This document shows positions 14,201 through 31,778 of a stretch of DNA of 64,000 bases, piece by piece. Within the stretch, counting starts at the first letter, position 1. Each line of letters begins with the position of its first letter. This DNA comes from Certhia americana (lineage: Eukaryota > Chordata > Aves > Passeriformes > Certhiidae), in the NCBI GenBank assembly GCA_018697195.1, contig CM031870.1:13248826-13312825 (forward strand), given 5' to 3'. A model generated the notes under the pieces. The model did no database searches, had not been told where the DNA came from, and was given only the letters and a program-made list of their open reading frames with translations. Made by a program: the position numbers and the translations under genes.

Positions 14201-17200
14201 AAAGATATTTTGTTGCAACCTTTCAGAAATCACTTGCTACAATGACACCCGAAGTTCAAAGCTCTCAGGGTAAAACCAAAGTTATGCATTAATCTCTCAA
14301 CCACTAACACAACCAGCTCGGAGTTTGCCCAAGTTTGAGGCAGAACATTTTAAGAAAGCATTTCTTAAATATCACACCGGGAACTAAAAGGAAACTTCCA
14401 GATGGAAAATATGAGGCATCCTCTTTTGCAGTCACTGTGACATTTAGGATTTTTAGTGTCTCTAACAGGCATGCGTATATTTTCTATGCATTAGAATTGT
14501 AGGTTCCATTTCCAAATCCATTACAAAGACAGCTTGAGGATTTTAGCCAGACTATCGTGCCCCTTGAGCCCTATTCCCATATGTCCCCCCAGCCTAAAAA
14601 AAACACCTTAAGCAGATCTTCCAAGTCCAGCTTTACAGAGAACTCTGTAGCTATGTCACAAGGAGGATGCTAAGTGCCATCCTCTTTGGCAGGAAAAAAG
14701 AAAAGCAAAAAATCCTTGGATTAATCCTCCACAGAACTGCTACAAACAGAAACCCTCCAGGAAAATGCAGTGACATGCTGACCAGGAAAGAATCGTACAT
14801 AAATAAAAAAGGATGGAATAGGATAAAAATGCCAGAGCAAAGAAAAACTGTGGCTTTACTTCCCCAGAGTAAATCAGCACAAAGCACAGAGGAGCATGGG
14901 ATAAAAAAGAACACGACCAAGTGACATTGTTGAGGTAGATGAAGCCCAAGCAGTGGCTGTAAGAGAAATTGCTGTGGTGGAAAACTTTACAGTGGCTGGA
15001 AAAACTGGGACCACTGGGACACCCAGAACAGCCAAGTCTGACTCATTCATTTGTCCCATGCAAAACCAGACTGGAACCCAAGGCTCCTCCAAGGCATCAA
15101 ATGACATCAAAATACTTCATATTTAGTACAAACATAGTGATGGGGGCTTATCAGCATAATTGCACCAGCATTAGGCACCAGACTGCTCCAGTCATAATTA
15201 CCTCTCCCTAAACCAGCATCCTAATCCCATATCCATACAACACAAGTGACACACTGGGAAGGGACACAACCCACAAGAGGCAGGAGCACAACTTCAATCC
15301 CATCAAAACATGGGCTGTGTCATACAACACTCATTAACAGAAAGCAATTAGGTGTCCATTTAGGTTTCTTGCCATTAACACAATTAACAGTGAAGTGATA
15401 GAAATTGAGTTCTCTTTAATTACTCAGCCAGACAGTCACCACGTGGCAGATTGACAGCACAGTCCCAGGGACAGCCTGAACTAGCAGCAGCGTGTGAAAC
15501 ACAGGGACAGTGATACTGTCCTGTACACAGCAACACAGAGATGGACTGGGTGTGACTCTGGATACTCTTCTCCTATTTAAAACCACTCTTTCTTTGATTA
15601 AAGCTTCACTCCCAAACAACAAAGCAGTTCAGCTTCAGAGAGGAATAATCCACTTCGGGTTTTTTCCTCCCAGAAATCTTCAGGGAATTCTCATCCAAGA
15701 GCCTTCTCCAGAGGAGAAGAGCCATCCCAAGGGCATGTGCTCCGTGCTGCAGAGGAGCTCATGCAAGAGGAGCAGAGCTGTGGGAAGCACTGGGGCATTG
15801 CTCTCTGGTCCTAAAGCAATAGGGGCATGGAAGATCCTTTCACTGCTCCAAGCACTGAAGCACCACAGAGATTATGACTGTTCCCTGCTAAATGAGGAAA
15901 AAAATACCCATTTTTAGCCTGTTTCACAGAGGCACTTACTTTTCTGTACAAACTGGGCCTTCCTCCCAACTGGTCAGGCAGGCACAATGCCAGCACAGGC
16001 TCCATAAAGCAAGAAATTTTGGTTAAAAGGTACCAGCAAAAAGGGGTCAGAGAAGGGAATTGGCTATCACCCTACAGTAGCTTCAGTCATCCAGATGCAG
16101 GAGGAAAAATGTAGATGATACCCACCTAGAGCCTTGGAGGAATAAGCAGGGCATTCTCAGAGTATTTTTGACTACAAAACTGCATGCAATTTCCAACAAA
16201 GCTGTTAAACAATCTGCTTCACTAAGGACTGGCTCATGCAGACCAAGGTGGATTCCACAGCAATCTGCTCCATCCTCTCCAGAGCACGTGGCTAACCCAG
16301 CAACAACCACATCAAAAGCCAATAAAGAAGTGAATATTCACTTCTGCCTTTGCAACCAGCTGTGACTCAACAAGGCACAGTCATCACGTCCCTCTCCACA
16401 GGCAGGTTGACATGCAGTTAAAATCACAGCCAGAATACCTGTATTTAGGGTTTATTTCCTTGCACAATGTGTCCTTGTGAGGGGGTAAGTGCTCCCTCAT
16501 CAAACACAAACCTTCATCCTTCAAACGATTCCAACCATGGACAGCAGCTGAGCAGACATTTGTAGTAAGTCAAGATCTGCTGAAACCAGAGACAAGGAGG
16601 GATAGAATGGAAAAGGAGGACAGCCCTCGGTGCTGCACACAGGATGGGTGACCTCAGTTGCTCCCTCACCACTCGTTCCAGTGTTTCAGGGGTAATTTTG
16701 GAGCCAGGAGCATCTGTCAGGCCCACTCTCCAGCACACACACTCACACACCCAGCACAGCCCATAGGAAATTGGCTTCTTTCAGTCAGGGCTCACAGCAG
16801 CACTGTCGAGTTAGAAATAATTACCAAACATGTGGCCCAAGAACATTTTGTATTACTTCCAGCTTGCTTCCTGAAATATAAACTGTACTCACTCTCTTCC
16901 AGTCATCCTCACTGTCAACTTTTCCATCTCCAAGACAATCACTCTGAAGATGGCAAGACCTCAAAGGACACTGTCCCTCTGAACACACTCCACCTGAAGG
17001 AGGGAGGGGAGCAGCCCTCACTGTTCTGTGCTTTCAACCTCCACCTCAAAGGTGTTCACCACCTCTTCTTCTGCCTAGAGCTTGAACAGCTCTTCTCTCT
17101 CCCCAAAGTCAAGAGGATCCTTGTTAGATAAACCCAAAGGATGTGAAGAGAAAGCTTAACACCAGCTTTCAGAAAGAGCACAAGAAAATGACACAGAGAA

Positions 17201-18822
17201 TTAATTAACAAGCCTCTAATTGCATCCAGAGCCTTTGCAGGAAATAAAAATGTTTTTATTTAACCAGCTGCTTGAAAGCACTGGCTGTTCAGTTCTACAA
17301 GGGAGGTATCACACATGGAACACCCTTTGGTAGCATTATGGTCCACAGATCCCCTTGCAGGGAGCATGGCAACACACAAATCCAACCTCATGTGTGTGAT
17401 GGGGTCACCTTGACAAGCCCAAAACCCAACACACCACTTACTTCCAGTTCAACAGCACAGGAACAATAGGAAGATGATGTGAAAGAAGTTTAATGTCCAT
17501 TGCATATGGTGGTTATAGTTAATCTATTCCTCACCTAAAATGCTGTCACATGCAGATCCTGCTGCAGCCAAGCTGTGACACTTGCCTTTCCCAGCTGCCA
17601 AAAAAAAACTAGCTCCCAACCCCCTAAAAAAAGCAGGTTATATCTTCTAAGTGAGCCAACACAGCTGTTGGATTTTTCTAGGCAGGTTTCCCCTTTCTAC
17701 TTCCTTCACACCACTATTCCTGCTGACCAAGACAAGGTGTAAAGATGACAGGACTCTTATTTGGGATGATCCTGCACCCACTCCAGACTAAACAGGGGTC
17801 CTGGCCCCCTCCATCACACAGCCCCGAGGATGTCACAGCCAGCAGGCCATGGACACACACAGAGGACTTGAATCTCTGAATGAAAAGTCTTTGTATCTGA
17901 GAGTGAGGAGACACAAAGTGCTGCTCTGCAAATTCTCCAGCCTGCCTAGAAAAGCCCTGACAGAATCAAAACCTAGAAAAAAATTGTAAGTAAATGGATA
18001 TTGCAGGTGAAAAGTGTACGTGAATTTCCCTGACTACTTGTTTTCTGAGAAGAATAAGTGAAACTCTTTACCCAAGTTAAACCTGGTCAATCTCAAAAGC
18101 CAGCCCAAGACAAGGTGAGTCATGGGCTCATCCCAACTGTACACAAGTGACACTGAGGACTCCCGAAGTCTTCAGAACAATTCCCGCTGGAAAACAGACA
18201 CCCAGTAAGCTGTGTCAGCCCAACAGCTCCTAGGTGAGAGCCACTGCCATTTTAAGGAGTTAAAAAGGGCTGTCATGCAGGAATGGGGCCATCCTATATT
18301 CGACCAGACCCAATTCTGTTCCGTGTCCCCACCGAACTCTGCCGTCGCCTCCCCTTTACCAGCAGCACCGTCGCACTCGCCAGCGACCAGCAACTCGCTG
18401 AGGCCACATTTCCATCGTGGGGAGCGGTCCTTGTGCCCCCCCAGGGACCCCCGGGCGGTGACGGCGCCAGGCGGGCACGGTTCAGCTGAGCCCTGGATGC
18501 AGGGCACGGAGACACCCTCCGGCCTGAGCCCCCCGGCAGAGCCGGCCCTGTGCCCACGGACATCCATCCACGGCCCCTCCGCCAGCGCGGGCGGGCTGGG
18601 CCGCGGGCAGAGCCGGAGCCAGCCCAGGCCGGTGACAGGCACTGCCGCAGCCCCTTCCCCGGCCTCACCGCTCGGCCCGGGCGGCACCGGGCCCTGCACC
18701 GCCTGTTCCCCTCCCCGGTCCCCGCGGCCCTCACCGGACTTGGGCGGGTAGCGGTAGGCCGAGTTGGCCTGGATGTCGATGTCCTCCACGCCCGCGATGC
18801 GCCTGCTGAGCAGGGAGCCCAT
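2116..18822 (-). CDS. MGRN1: MGRN1 (mahogunin RING finger 1), 5' part of gene, coding exons 1-4
   Basis: E3 ubiquitin-protein ligase of the mahogunin family, which ubiquitinates TSG101 and damps melanocortin receptor signalling. Four minus-strand exons join in phase: 18735-18822, 11150-11268, 8880-8968 and 2116-2262 (443 nt, residues 1-147 plus two bases). Residues 1-6 (MGSLLS) look like an N-myristoylation signal. The N-terminal substrate-binding region follows, with blocks such as GEDIDIQ-type exon 1 sequence (seen as VEDIDIQANSAYRYPPKS), FFMGGEKFDTPHPEGYLFGE, and LYSLEFTFDADARVAITIYC, all nearly identical to the mammalian protein as I know it. The family is about 530-580 residues long, so roughly three quarters of the protein, including the C3HC4 RING, lies beyond the left edge. 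Intron 2 has a GC donor. The start is the ATG at 18822 inside a CpG island. It is head to head with UBALD1, as in mammals. Confidence 0.95.
3205..3530 (-). repeat. CR1 LINE fragment, 5'-truncated
   Basis: Reverse-complement CR1 sequence: 'aaagatcatccagtccaacc' is the complement of the CR1 3' end. It is followed by the diagnostic stretches about contracting the element's 3' UTR (CCTGGGCAGTGCCCAGCACC and TCTGGGGGAAGAAGCTTTCC). The GC-rich subtype differs from the other copies here. Confidence 0.8.
5248..5373 (+). repeat. CR1 LINE fragment, 3' end missing
   Basis: Contains 'gagtgacaagacaaggggga', 'ggcttcaagctgac', 'aggaagaaattcttccctgt' and 'gaggtgggcaggccctggca'-type CR1 blocks (GTGAGGGTGGGCAGGCCCTG). 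It then stops abruptly at GGTGTCTCACC, losing the usual last 150-200 bp of CR1. Either a deletion or a later insertion removed the 3' end. Confidence 0.75.
6868..7270 (+). repeat. CR1 LINE 3' end
   Basis: About 400 bp of a 5'-truncated CR1. It runs from 'tcctgtgaggacaagctgag' through 'gttcagccaggagaaaagat', 'ggaagtgtccaaggccaggc' and 'ggaaggtgtccctgcccatg' to 'agatcccttccaacccaaac'. It is the longest plus-strand copy in the window. Confidence 0.88.
8880..8968 (-). CDS. MGRN1: MGRN1 coding exon 3
   Basis: Residues 70-98 plus two bases of Arg99 (FPYITPAPHEPVKTLRSLVN, then IRKDSLRLV). The acceptor is TTGTTCCAG and the donor GTACTG. Human has Val where this copy has Ile at the fourth residue, as I recall it. 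Confidence 0.94.
8969..11149. other. MGRN1 intron 2 (GC-AG type)
   Basis: Non-coding, 2.2 kb, bounded by a GC donor and a normal AG acceptor. It holds a small ATTAATTAATTAA palindromic tract near 10320. No repeat family or exon was recognised. Confidence 0.7.
11148..11149 (-). promoter_or_regulatory. MGRN1: Non-canonical GC splice donor of MGRN1 intron 2
   Basis: The minus strand reads CAG then GCAAGT. Apart from the T-to-C change at intron position +2, the site matches the U1 consensus perfectly, which is typical of functional GC-AG introns. The reading frame continues correctly into exon 3, so the junction is firm. Confidence 0.9.
11150..11268 (-). CDS. MGRN1: MGRN1 coding exon 2
   Basis: Residues 30-69 (NYFASHFFMGGEKF ... 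LNFLGNRPVQ). The acceptor is TTTCTAG at 11275-11269. The donor is GCAAGT rather than GTAAGT (11149-11144), after CAG. The 119-nt length restores phase 0 from the incoming phase-1 junction, so the exon limits are well fixed. Confidence 0.95.
12612..12740 (-). repeat. CR1 LINE 3' fragment
   Basis: Starts with 'acaaaatcacagaatcattt' followed by 'aggttggaaaagccctccaa', 'gaccatcaagtccaacctgt' and a 'gagtgccacatccagtcatt' block. This is the reverse complement of a CR1 3' terminus from the same subfamily as the copy near 60.64 kb. Confidence 0.85.
13098..13680 (-). repeat. CR1 LINE 3' region, longest minus copy
   Basis: Almost 600 bp of reverse-complement CR1, from 'acagaatcatagaattgcca' through 'cccccttgtcctgtcactcc', 'gatcatcccaagcttctctt' and 'caggctgaacaatcccagct' to 'ctgtgccccagggctggagg'. 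Inside it the short phrase CTTTGGGCAT is repeated three times at about 13235-13281, a local duplication not present in other copies. Confidence 0.88.
18735..18822 (-). CDS. MGRN1: MGRN1 coding exon 1
   Basis: Residues 1-29 plus the first base of Gly30. The ATG at 18822-18820 is followed by Gly-Ser-Leu-Leu-Ser, a myristoylation-type N terminus. The exon ends in TCCG with the donor GTGAGG at 18734. The upstream frame stays open through the CpG island and the minisatellite, but conservation begins at this ATG. Confidence 0.95.
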
Positions 18823-18948
18823 GGCGGCCGCGGACAGGGCGGGCGGCCCGGGGGCGCAGAGCGGCGGCGGCGGCACCGGCTCCGGGACCCGCACCCACGG
18901 CGGCGGCGGCGCGGGGCACGCCGGGACAGCGAGTCCGCCCGACACAGG

Positions 18949-18967
18949 ACTACAGCTCCCGGCAGCC
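18949..18967 (+). promoter_or_regulatory. ZNF143/THAP11-type SBS2 motif in MGRN1 promoter
   Basis: ACTACAGCTCCCGGCAGCC matches the ACTACAANTCCCAGNNTGC family of promoter elements at most positions. This is a sequence match only; binding is inferred. Confidence 0.5.
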
Positions 18968-19041
18968 ACCACGGCGGCGCCTACCAACGACCGCGGGGGG
19001 GGGGGGGGCAGTGGCGTGAGCTCCGCCGGCAGAAGGCGCTG

Positions 19042-19700
19042 CGGATGGGAATAGGGATGGGAATGGGAATAGGGATGGGAGAATGGGAATGGGAGAATGG
19101 GAATGGGAATGGGGGAATGGGAAAGGGAATGGGAGAATGGGGATAGGAGAATGGGAATGGGAGAATGGGAATGGGAGAATGGGAATGGGAATAGGGATGG
19201 GAGAATGGGAATAGGGATGGAAGAATGGGAATGGGAATAGGGATGGGAGAATGGGAATAGGGATGGGAGAATGGGAATGGGGATGGGAGAATGGGAATGG
19301 GAATAGGGATGGGAGAATGGGAATGGGAATGGGAGAATGGGAATAGGAATGGAAGAATAGGAATGGGAATGGGAGAATAGAGATAGGAATGGGAATAGGG
19401 ATGGGAGAATGGGAATAGGAATGGAAGAATGGGAATGGGAATAGGGATGGGAGAATGGGAATAGGAATGGGAGAATGGGGATGGGAATGGGAGAATAGGG
19501 ATAGGAATGGGAGAATAGGGATAGGAATGGGAATAGGGATGGGAATGGGAATAGGGATGGCAGAATGGGAATAGGGATGGGAGAATGGGGATGGAAATTG
19601 GAATAGGAATAGGGAGGGACTGGAGGATGGGAATGGGGAAGGGAACAAGAGTGGGAACAGGAGTGGGCCCAAGGATGGGCATGGGGCACTCTGCACAGGA
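19042..19700. repeat. G-rich minisatellite upstream of MGRN1
   Basis: Dense variant array of GGGAAT, AGGGATG and GGGAGAAT blocks arranged in higher-order units of about 13-27 bp, with decay near the 3' end. Plus-strand GGG triplets separated by 3-4 bases make it strongly G-quadruplex-prone. Because most units are multiples of three without stops, the minus strand appears as a long Ser-His-Pro-Ile-rich open frame, which is an artefact. Confidence 0.93.
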
Positions 19701-19756
19701 GGGACATGGGGGTGGGGGCACATCTTAGATGGAGAAGGCCTTGGAAGCTCACCCAG

Positions 19757-20005
19757 GGATGCACAGGGAGGATACTCAAGGATATGTCCTGTACAGGGAA
19801 GCACAGGGAGGATGGATGCCCAAGGACACACCTTGCATAGGGATACACAGGGAGAATGCCCATGGTCAGGCTCTGCACAGGGATGTGCAGCGGGGATTCC
19901 CAGGGACACATCTGGCACAGGGAAGCACGGGGGAGATGCCCAGAGAGATACAACCTGCACAGGGACGCCCAGGGTTGTCCAGGGGCACATTGTACACAGA
20001 GATGC
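19757..20005. repeat. Second minisatellite, unit about 40 bp, 6 degenerate copies
   Basis: Each unit (37-44 bp) ends in a version of GCACAGGGA and contains GGGAGGATGCCCAAGGACAC-like sequence. Six consecutive units can be aligned by eye. The array lies 50 bp from the G-rich array, so two unrelated tandem arrays sit next to each other 5' of MGRN1. Confidence 0.8.
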
Positions 20006-20009
20006 CATG

Positions 20010-23000
20010 GGAGAATTATCCAGGGCAGCTCTCAAAGGTGGGACCTGCTACTGACTGAGGCTCAAAGCCAGCAGGAAAGGAGGTGATCAGCCTTCCATGG
20101 GGAAGCCTCTCCTTTCTGGGTTCCTCCCCTCACAGGTAATCCACACATGAATCCACATGATCCACTGAGGTTTGGATGTGAGAGCAGGGAATGGCTACAG
20201 GCTGCCTCACATGTGGGACACAACAGTTGGGAGGATGGCATGGGGGAAGAGGCATGAAAAAGCCACCAATGTCCCAAGACTGAGCCCTGTTCCCTCTGGC
20301 ACCAAGGAACAGAGAAAAGCTGCTCCCTGTGATGGGAAGCACCTTCCTGCACATATGCTGCAAATGAACTGGGGACCCAAATTCCCAGCAGTGGAGTTGG
20401 GAATCACTGAGAGACATGAAGGAGCTGAGGTGGCACATGTGAAATCCCTTAAATTGGCCTTGGGAGCAGGGAAGAGGGCTGAGATTCAGGGAAATGGGAC
20501 GGAGCAGGGAGCAGAGCCTGCCAGCATGGGAGGGTTTTATGATAGCAAGTGAGCAGGCAGTGGGTGGAATTTGCTGGCTGTAAACACAAACTAAAACACG
20601 CCCAGCGGGAATAAGCAAACAGTCCCGAGGTGAATCGTGCTTCTGGACAGTTACTATCCTTGCAGCTGTTGTGGCCACACAAACACAGCCAGAGGGGCTG
20701 TAAGAGGCACGGGATGCAGGGGAACACATGCTGGGAGTGAGGACAGAGCAGGAGCAGACCTTGCTCTTCCGCATCCCATTGTGCAGCAGGGCTGGGAAGG
20801 AGGACAGGGAAAAAATATGGAATGAGCAACAAGTCCTGCTGTCCAACCATGAGAGTTGGGTACCCCGCATCTGGCACAGGGGAGCCCCAGGCTCTGTCTG
20901 GCAGCGCTTTGGCAGTAACTGTGCCTGGGAACCCTCTGCTGTATGCCCAAGGATCCTCCTGGCACCTGGAGTGATGATGCCTCTTGCTCAAGCAGCCTCT
21001 CGTGCAAAGGCGGCACAGGCAGGGAGGGATGGAGCCTGCTGACCATCACAGTGACACGTGTGCTAACACAGAACGTGTCCAGTGCTCCCTGCCTGCACAG
21101 CCACAGGAACAAGCTCTGGGCAGTGCCCTGGCAGCAGCAGGGTGATGTGAACAGCTCATGTGCCACCAGCAGCCCCAAACTGAGCAGGGTGAATCCACAA
21201 CTCTCGAGGCCTCACTCTGCAGGCCAGCAGCTGATTTTGGGCTCAGCGCTGGAGCAGACTGGGCACAGCAAGGATCAGTGGGTCCATCTCCCTGTGCTGT
21301 CCTGAGAACTGGTGGTCAGCTGGCCACAGCCTGGGGGCAAAGCACCGCATCAGGAGGCAGACGAGGAGGGGAATTTGCATACGGACAGATGAGAGTCCTT
21401 CCCCCTTTCCTCCCACAACCTGAGCACCGAGAGCATCCTGCGCTTCTCCAGTTCAAAGAGGCATCCAGAGGCGACCGCCCCAGAGCTGTTCCCCGAGCTT
21501 TTTTTGGGGACAGAATCATAGCATCCTAGAATGGTTTGGGTTGAAAGGGACCTTAAATATCATCTCGCTCCAAACCCACGCCCCCTAAGCAGCTGCCCAC
21601 GCTGCTCAGCAGGAGCTCGGTGCCATGCGGGTTAAGCAGGGCAGAGCCAGGTCCCACAGCCGCGGGGTGTTGGCTCTGCCCGGGAAGCTGCGGCAGGAGG
21701 TCTTTTGTTCGTGCAAAGCCTCCCCCAGTGGGAAGGTCCCACCCGGGCCGCCCGGCTCTCCGCAGCGCTCAGAGGAAGCCGTCGGGCCCCACGGGGGGTT
21801 TTGCCATCTGGGAGGGCAGGAGCTTTTGCTGGAGAATCTGTCCCGGAGGGCCCTGCTCCGTGAGATGTGTGTGACAGACAGCGACAATAGCAGCAGCGTG
21901 CCAGGGTCCGGCTCAGCCCTTCCGCCCCAAATCCCAGAGCCTGGAGCGAGCGGAGCTGGAGGGCTGCAGCTCCTTTGCCCCCTCGGGACGCAGGCGCTGG
22001 CACACACAAAGGCAGGATATTGCACCACGGTTTCCCCCATCCCATCCAGAGCCACTGCCAACAGCATGGGGAAGGAGAGTGGATGCCTCAGGGCAGGGAG
22101 AAGGGCTGCCCTGTCAACCCATGCCAGGATCCCACAGCTCCTCAGGTGGGTCCCACGGGCTGGAGAAGCAGCACTCCCTCCCACCCAGGGCACTGTGGCA
22201 GCTGCAAGAAGCAGCAACAGCCCCACAAACCCTGGTGGTGCCACCTGAGTGGGTTTTGCACATTTGCCACTGGGTTCACTGAGATATATTTGTCCTCATT
22301 TTGGTGCTGCCAGCCCCAGGGTCTGCTTGCACCATGAGGCAGGAAAGCCGTGAAGACAGGAGGTCTTCTGTGAGACAGGGGTGAAAACACTTCCATAAGA
22401 TTTAAAGAGATCCTGAGACCCTGAGTGCCATCATGGTGTGTGATGAGAGTGGTAAAAGTGGGGAGGACCAGGGTGAAACTGGGCCAGGGCTCCTGCCACC
22501 AGGAGCCTGCAGAGCCCCAGGGGTGGTGAGGAGACCTCAGCTCCTGCACTGCCTTCCAGCTCAGCAAAGCCCATCCAGGAAATAATGAGTCATTCTCCAG
22601 CACAACCTGGAGAAGAGCAGCAGGAAAGAGGAGGGATCCTCTGAACCCCAGGAAGAAGATTCCATAGAGCTGCAGCCCAGAGGAGGCAGATAGACCAGAA
22701 GGACACCCACACCTCCCACTGCCACTGGGGCAGCCACCCCCAGCTGCCCTTCAGGAGTCTCCTTGGACATCTGCTGGGGAGGCAGCTATGAGCACACCCG
22801 TGTAAACAAGGAAATATGTTTCCCTGCAAAGCTCCCGGTCACCAGAGCAGCTCATCCAAAGTCCAGGTGTTTAGGGGTTTATTACCCAGCGAGGCAAGTT
22901 GCTTTGTCTCTATTGTTCCCACTGCCACTCGCTGTGTTTGTCAGGTACATGTAAAATAACAAGGTTCAGGAGCCCTGGAGACAATCCACGGAGTTACAGC

Positions 23001-23850
23001 TCACCAGAGGAGTGGTGAGCCCATGAACTTTGCCTCCCTAAACACTGCCCTGCTCTAGAGGGCTTACAACCCCTCCCAAAAGCCCTTCCAGGCCAGGCCC
23101 AACCCTTCTCCCTCTGAACACCAAACTTCAAAGTTTCTAAATAGGCCTGGCTCTTTCTGATTAAAATGATCATTCAGGAGATTTGATTTTCCAGCTGTAT
23201 TTACACCTGGGTGGCTACAAATTTCCCTGCGCCACTTCTCTATGGGGCTTGTCTTGACCTTGTAAGAAACAAACAAGCAGTCACCTCTTGATATGTCCTA
23301 CTACCACGCCTGGGTTTAGGCAGTACAAAACGAGAAGGAAAACCCCTTGGCCCTGAAATTCTCCAACGCTTGGAGAGGCTGAATGCTTGTGTCACTCCAG
23401 AATGGTTACTAAACACCACATGGAAAATGGTGACTAGCTTTGGACAATACCAGAACAACTCTCGCCCACACAGCGGAGGCTGCAAACCCTACGGATCAAG
23501 TGCATTACCTGCCAGAGCTTAAGCCATTTAATCTTCACGGCTCAGAAACACCTGCAAAACGCCAGCCAGGGTGAGAGGCGTTAGTGAGCAATTCACTCGC
23601 GGCCAGGCTAAACCCCTCCGAACTGCAGGAACAGCCCAGAAGCACCGCTCAGGAAAGGTGGGGGCAGCTGAAGTCGGCAGTTCCCTTCATCTTTTCCCTG
23701 GTTTTATTAGCCCCGGTCGCTCAACCGCGTGTCCGTGCCTGCCTATCCTCACCAACGCCACTGTCCGCTCTCCCGGGCCCCGCACTCTCATCGGCTCCGG
23801 CAACGCCGCGCTCTCAAAGGAGCCTTTCACGGCCACCTTCCAGAATCTTC
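20010..23850. other. MGRN1-UBALD1 intergenic spacer
   Basis: 3.8 kb between the two head-to-head promoters. Apart from the CR1 piece at 21513-21600, I see no exon, RNA gene or named repeat. Base composition rises toward the UBALD1 CpG island from about 23.5 kb. A moderately CpG-rich patch at about 21.6-22.0 kb has no recognisable transcript. Confidence 0.65.
21513..21600 (-). repeat. CR1 LINE 3' terminal fragment
   Basis: 'cagaatcatagcatcctaga', 'atggtttgggttgaaaggga' and 'ccttaaatatcatctcgctc' are the reverse complement of the CR1 3' terminus. Only about 90 bp remain. Confidence 0.85.
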
Positions 23851-24297
23851 CCTTGCCGTCTCGGCTCCCTTCAGCTCCCGTCAGCCGCCTCACTGATGCG
23901 CGGCCACGCTGTGGCTGAGGGAAAAACGGGACCGGGAGGGAGTGGGCAACCCGCCCGTGGTTTATTAGCGCTGATGGAGGGCGCAGGGGCCAAGGGGCTG
24001 CCGCTCCACCACCTCTCGGGCCGCGGAGCTGTACGGCAGCTATGAGCCAAGGGGTCTCCAGCAAAGCCCCGCAGGCTGCAGGAGGGTAACGATAAGGCCT
24101 GCAGGGCTTTCACGGTGCCGAAGGGCGGCGGCGGCAGTGCTCCGCCCGGCCCGGCGCGGCCCCGCCGCTCCCTCACGTCAACAGGAAACCGCACGCGGCC
24201 GACCGTAAACACCGCCCGCGCCCACGTGACCGCGCGGCCCCGCCCCGCGCGCGGCCCGCCCCCGCCGCCCTCCCATTGGGGGCCGCGCCGTTGTTGA

Positions 24298-31778
<7,481 letters not shown>

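Larger units (their letters stand above)
11269..18734. other. MGRN1 intron 1
   Basis: 7.5 kb of non-coding sequence with two minus-oriented CR1 copies (12612-12740 and 13098-13680) and short CA-rich runs near 16735. Nothing else was recognised, including on the plus strand. Confidence 0.7.
18290..19020. promoter_or_regulatory. MGRN1: MGRN1 CpG island / promoter
   Basis: GC-rich, CpG-dense sequence spanning MGRN1 exon 1 and its 5' flank. No TATA box is evident, which fits a housekeeping promoter. A ZNF143-like element lies at 18949-18967, about 130 bp upstream of the ATG. A run of 14 G bases sits at 18995-19008, and the minisatellite begins just beyond. Confidence 0.75.

Noticed and set aside
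18172..19953. 593-residue minus-strand open frame rich in Ser-His-Pro-Ile
   Set aside because: It is created by a stop-free minisatellite; only its small MGRN1 exon 1 part is conserved coding sequence. The overlapping 361- and 246-residue frames in the other two minus frames show the same composition, which confirms a repeat artefact.
19042..20005. Tandem arrays considered as a CRISPR-like array
   Set aside because: Units are contiguous and degenerate with no unique spacers, in a vertebrate genome; they are minisatellites.
21606..22248. Opposed 212- and 207-residue open frames near 21.6-22.2 kb
   Set aside because: They overlap on opposite strands in a GC-rich patch with no splice signals, motifs or conserved composition; regarded as chance.
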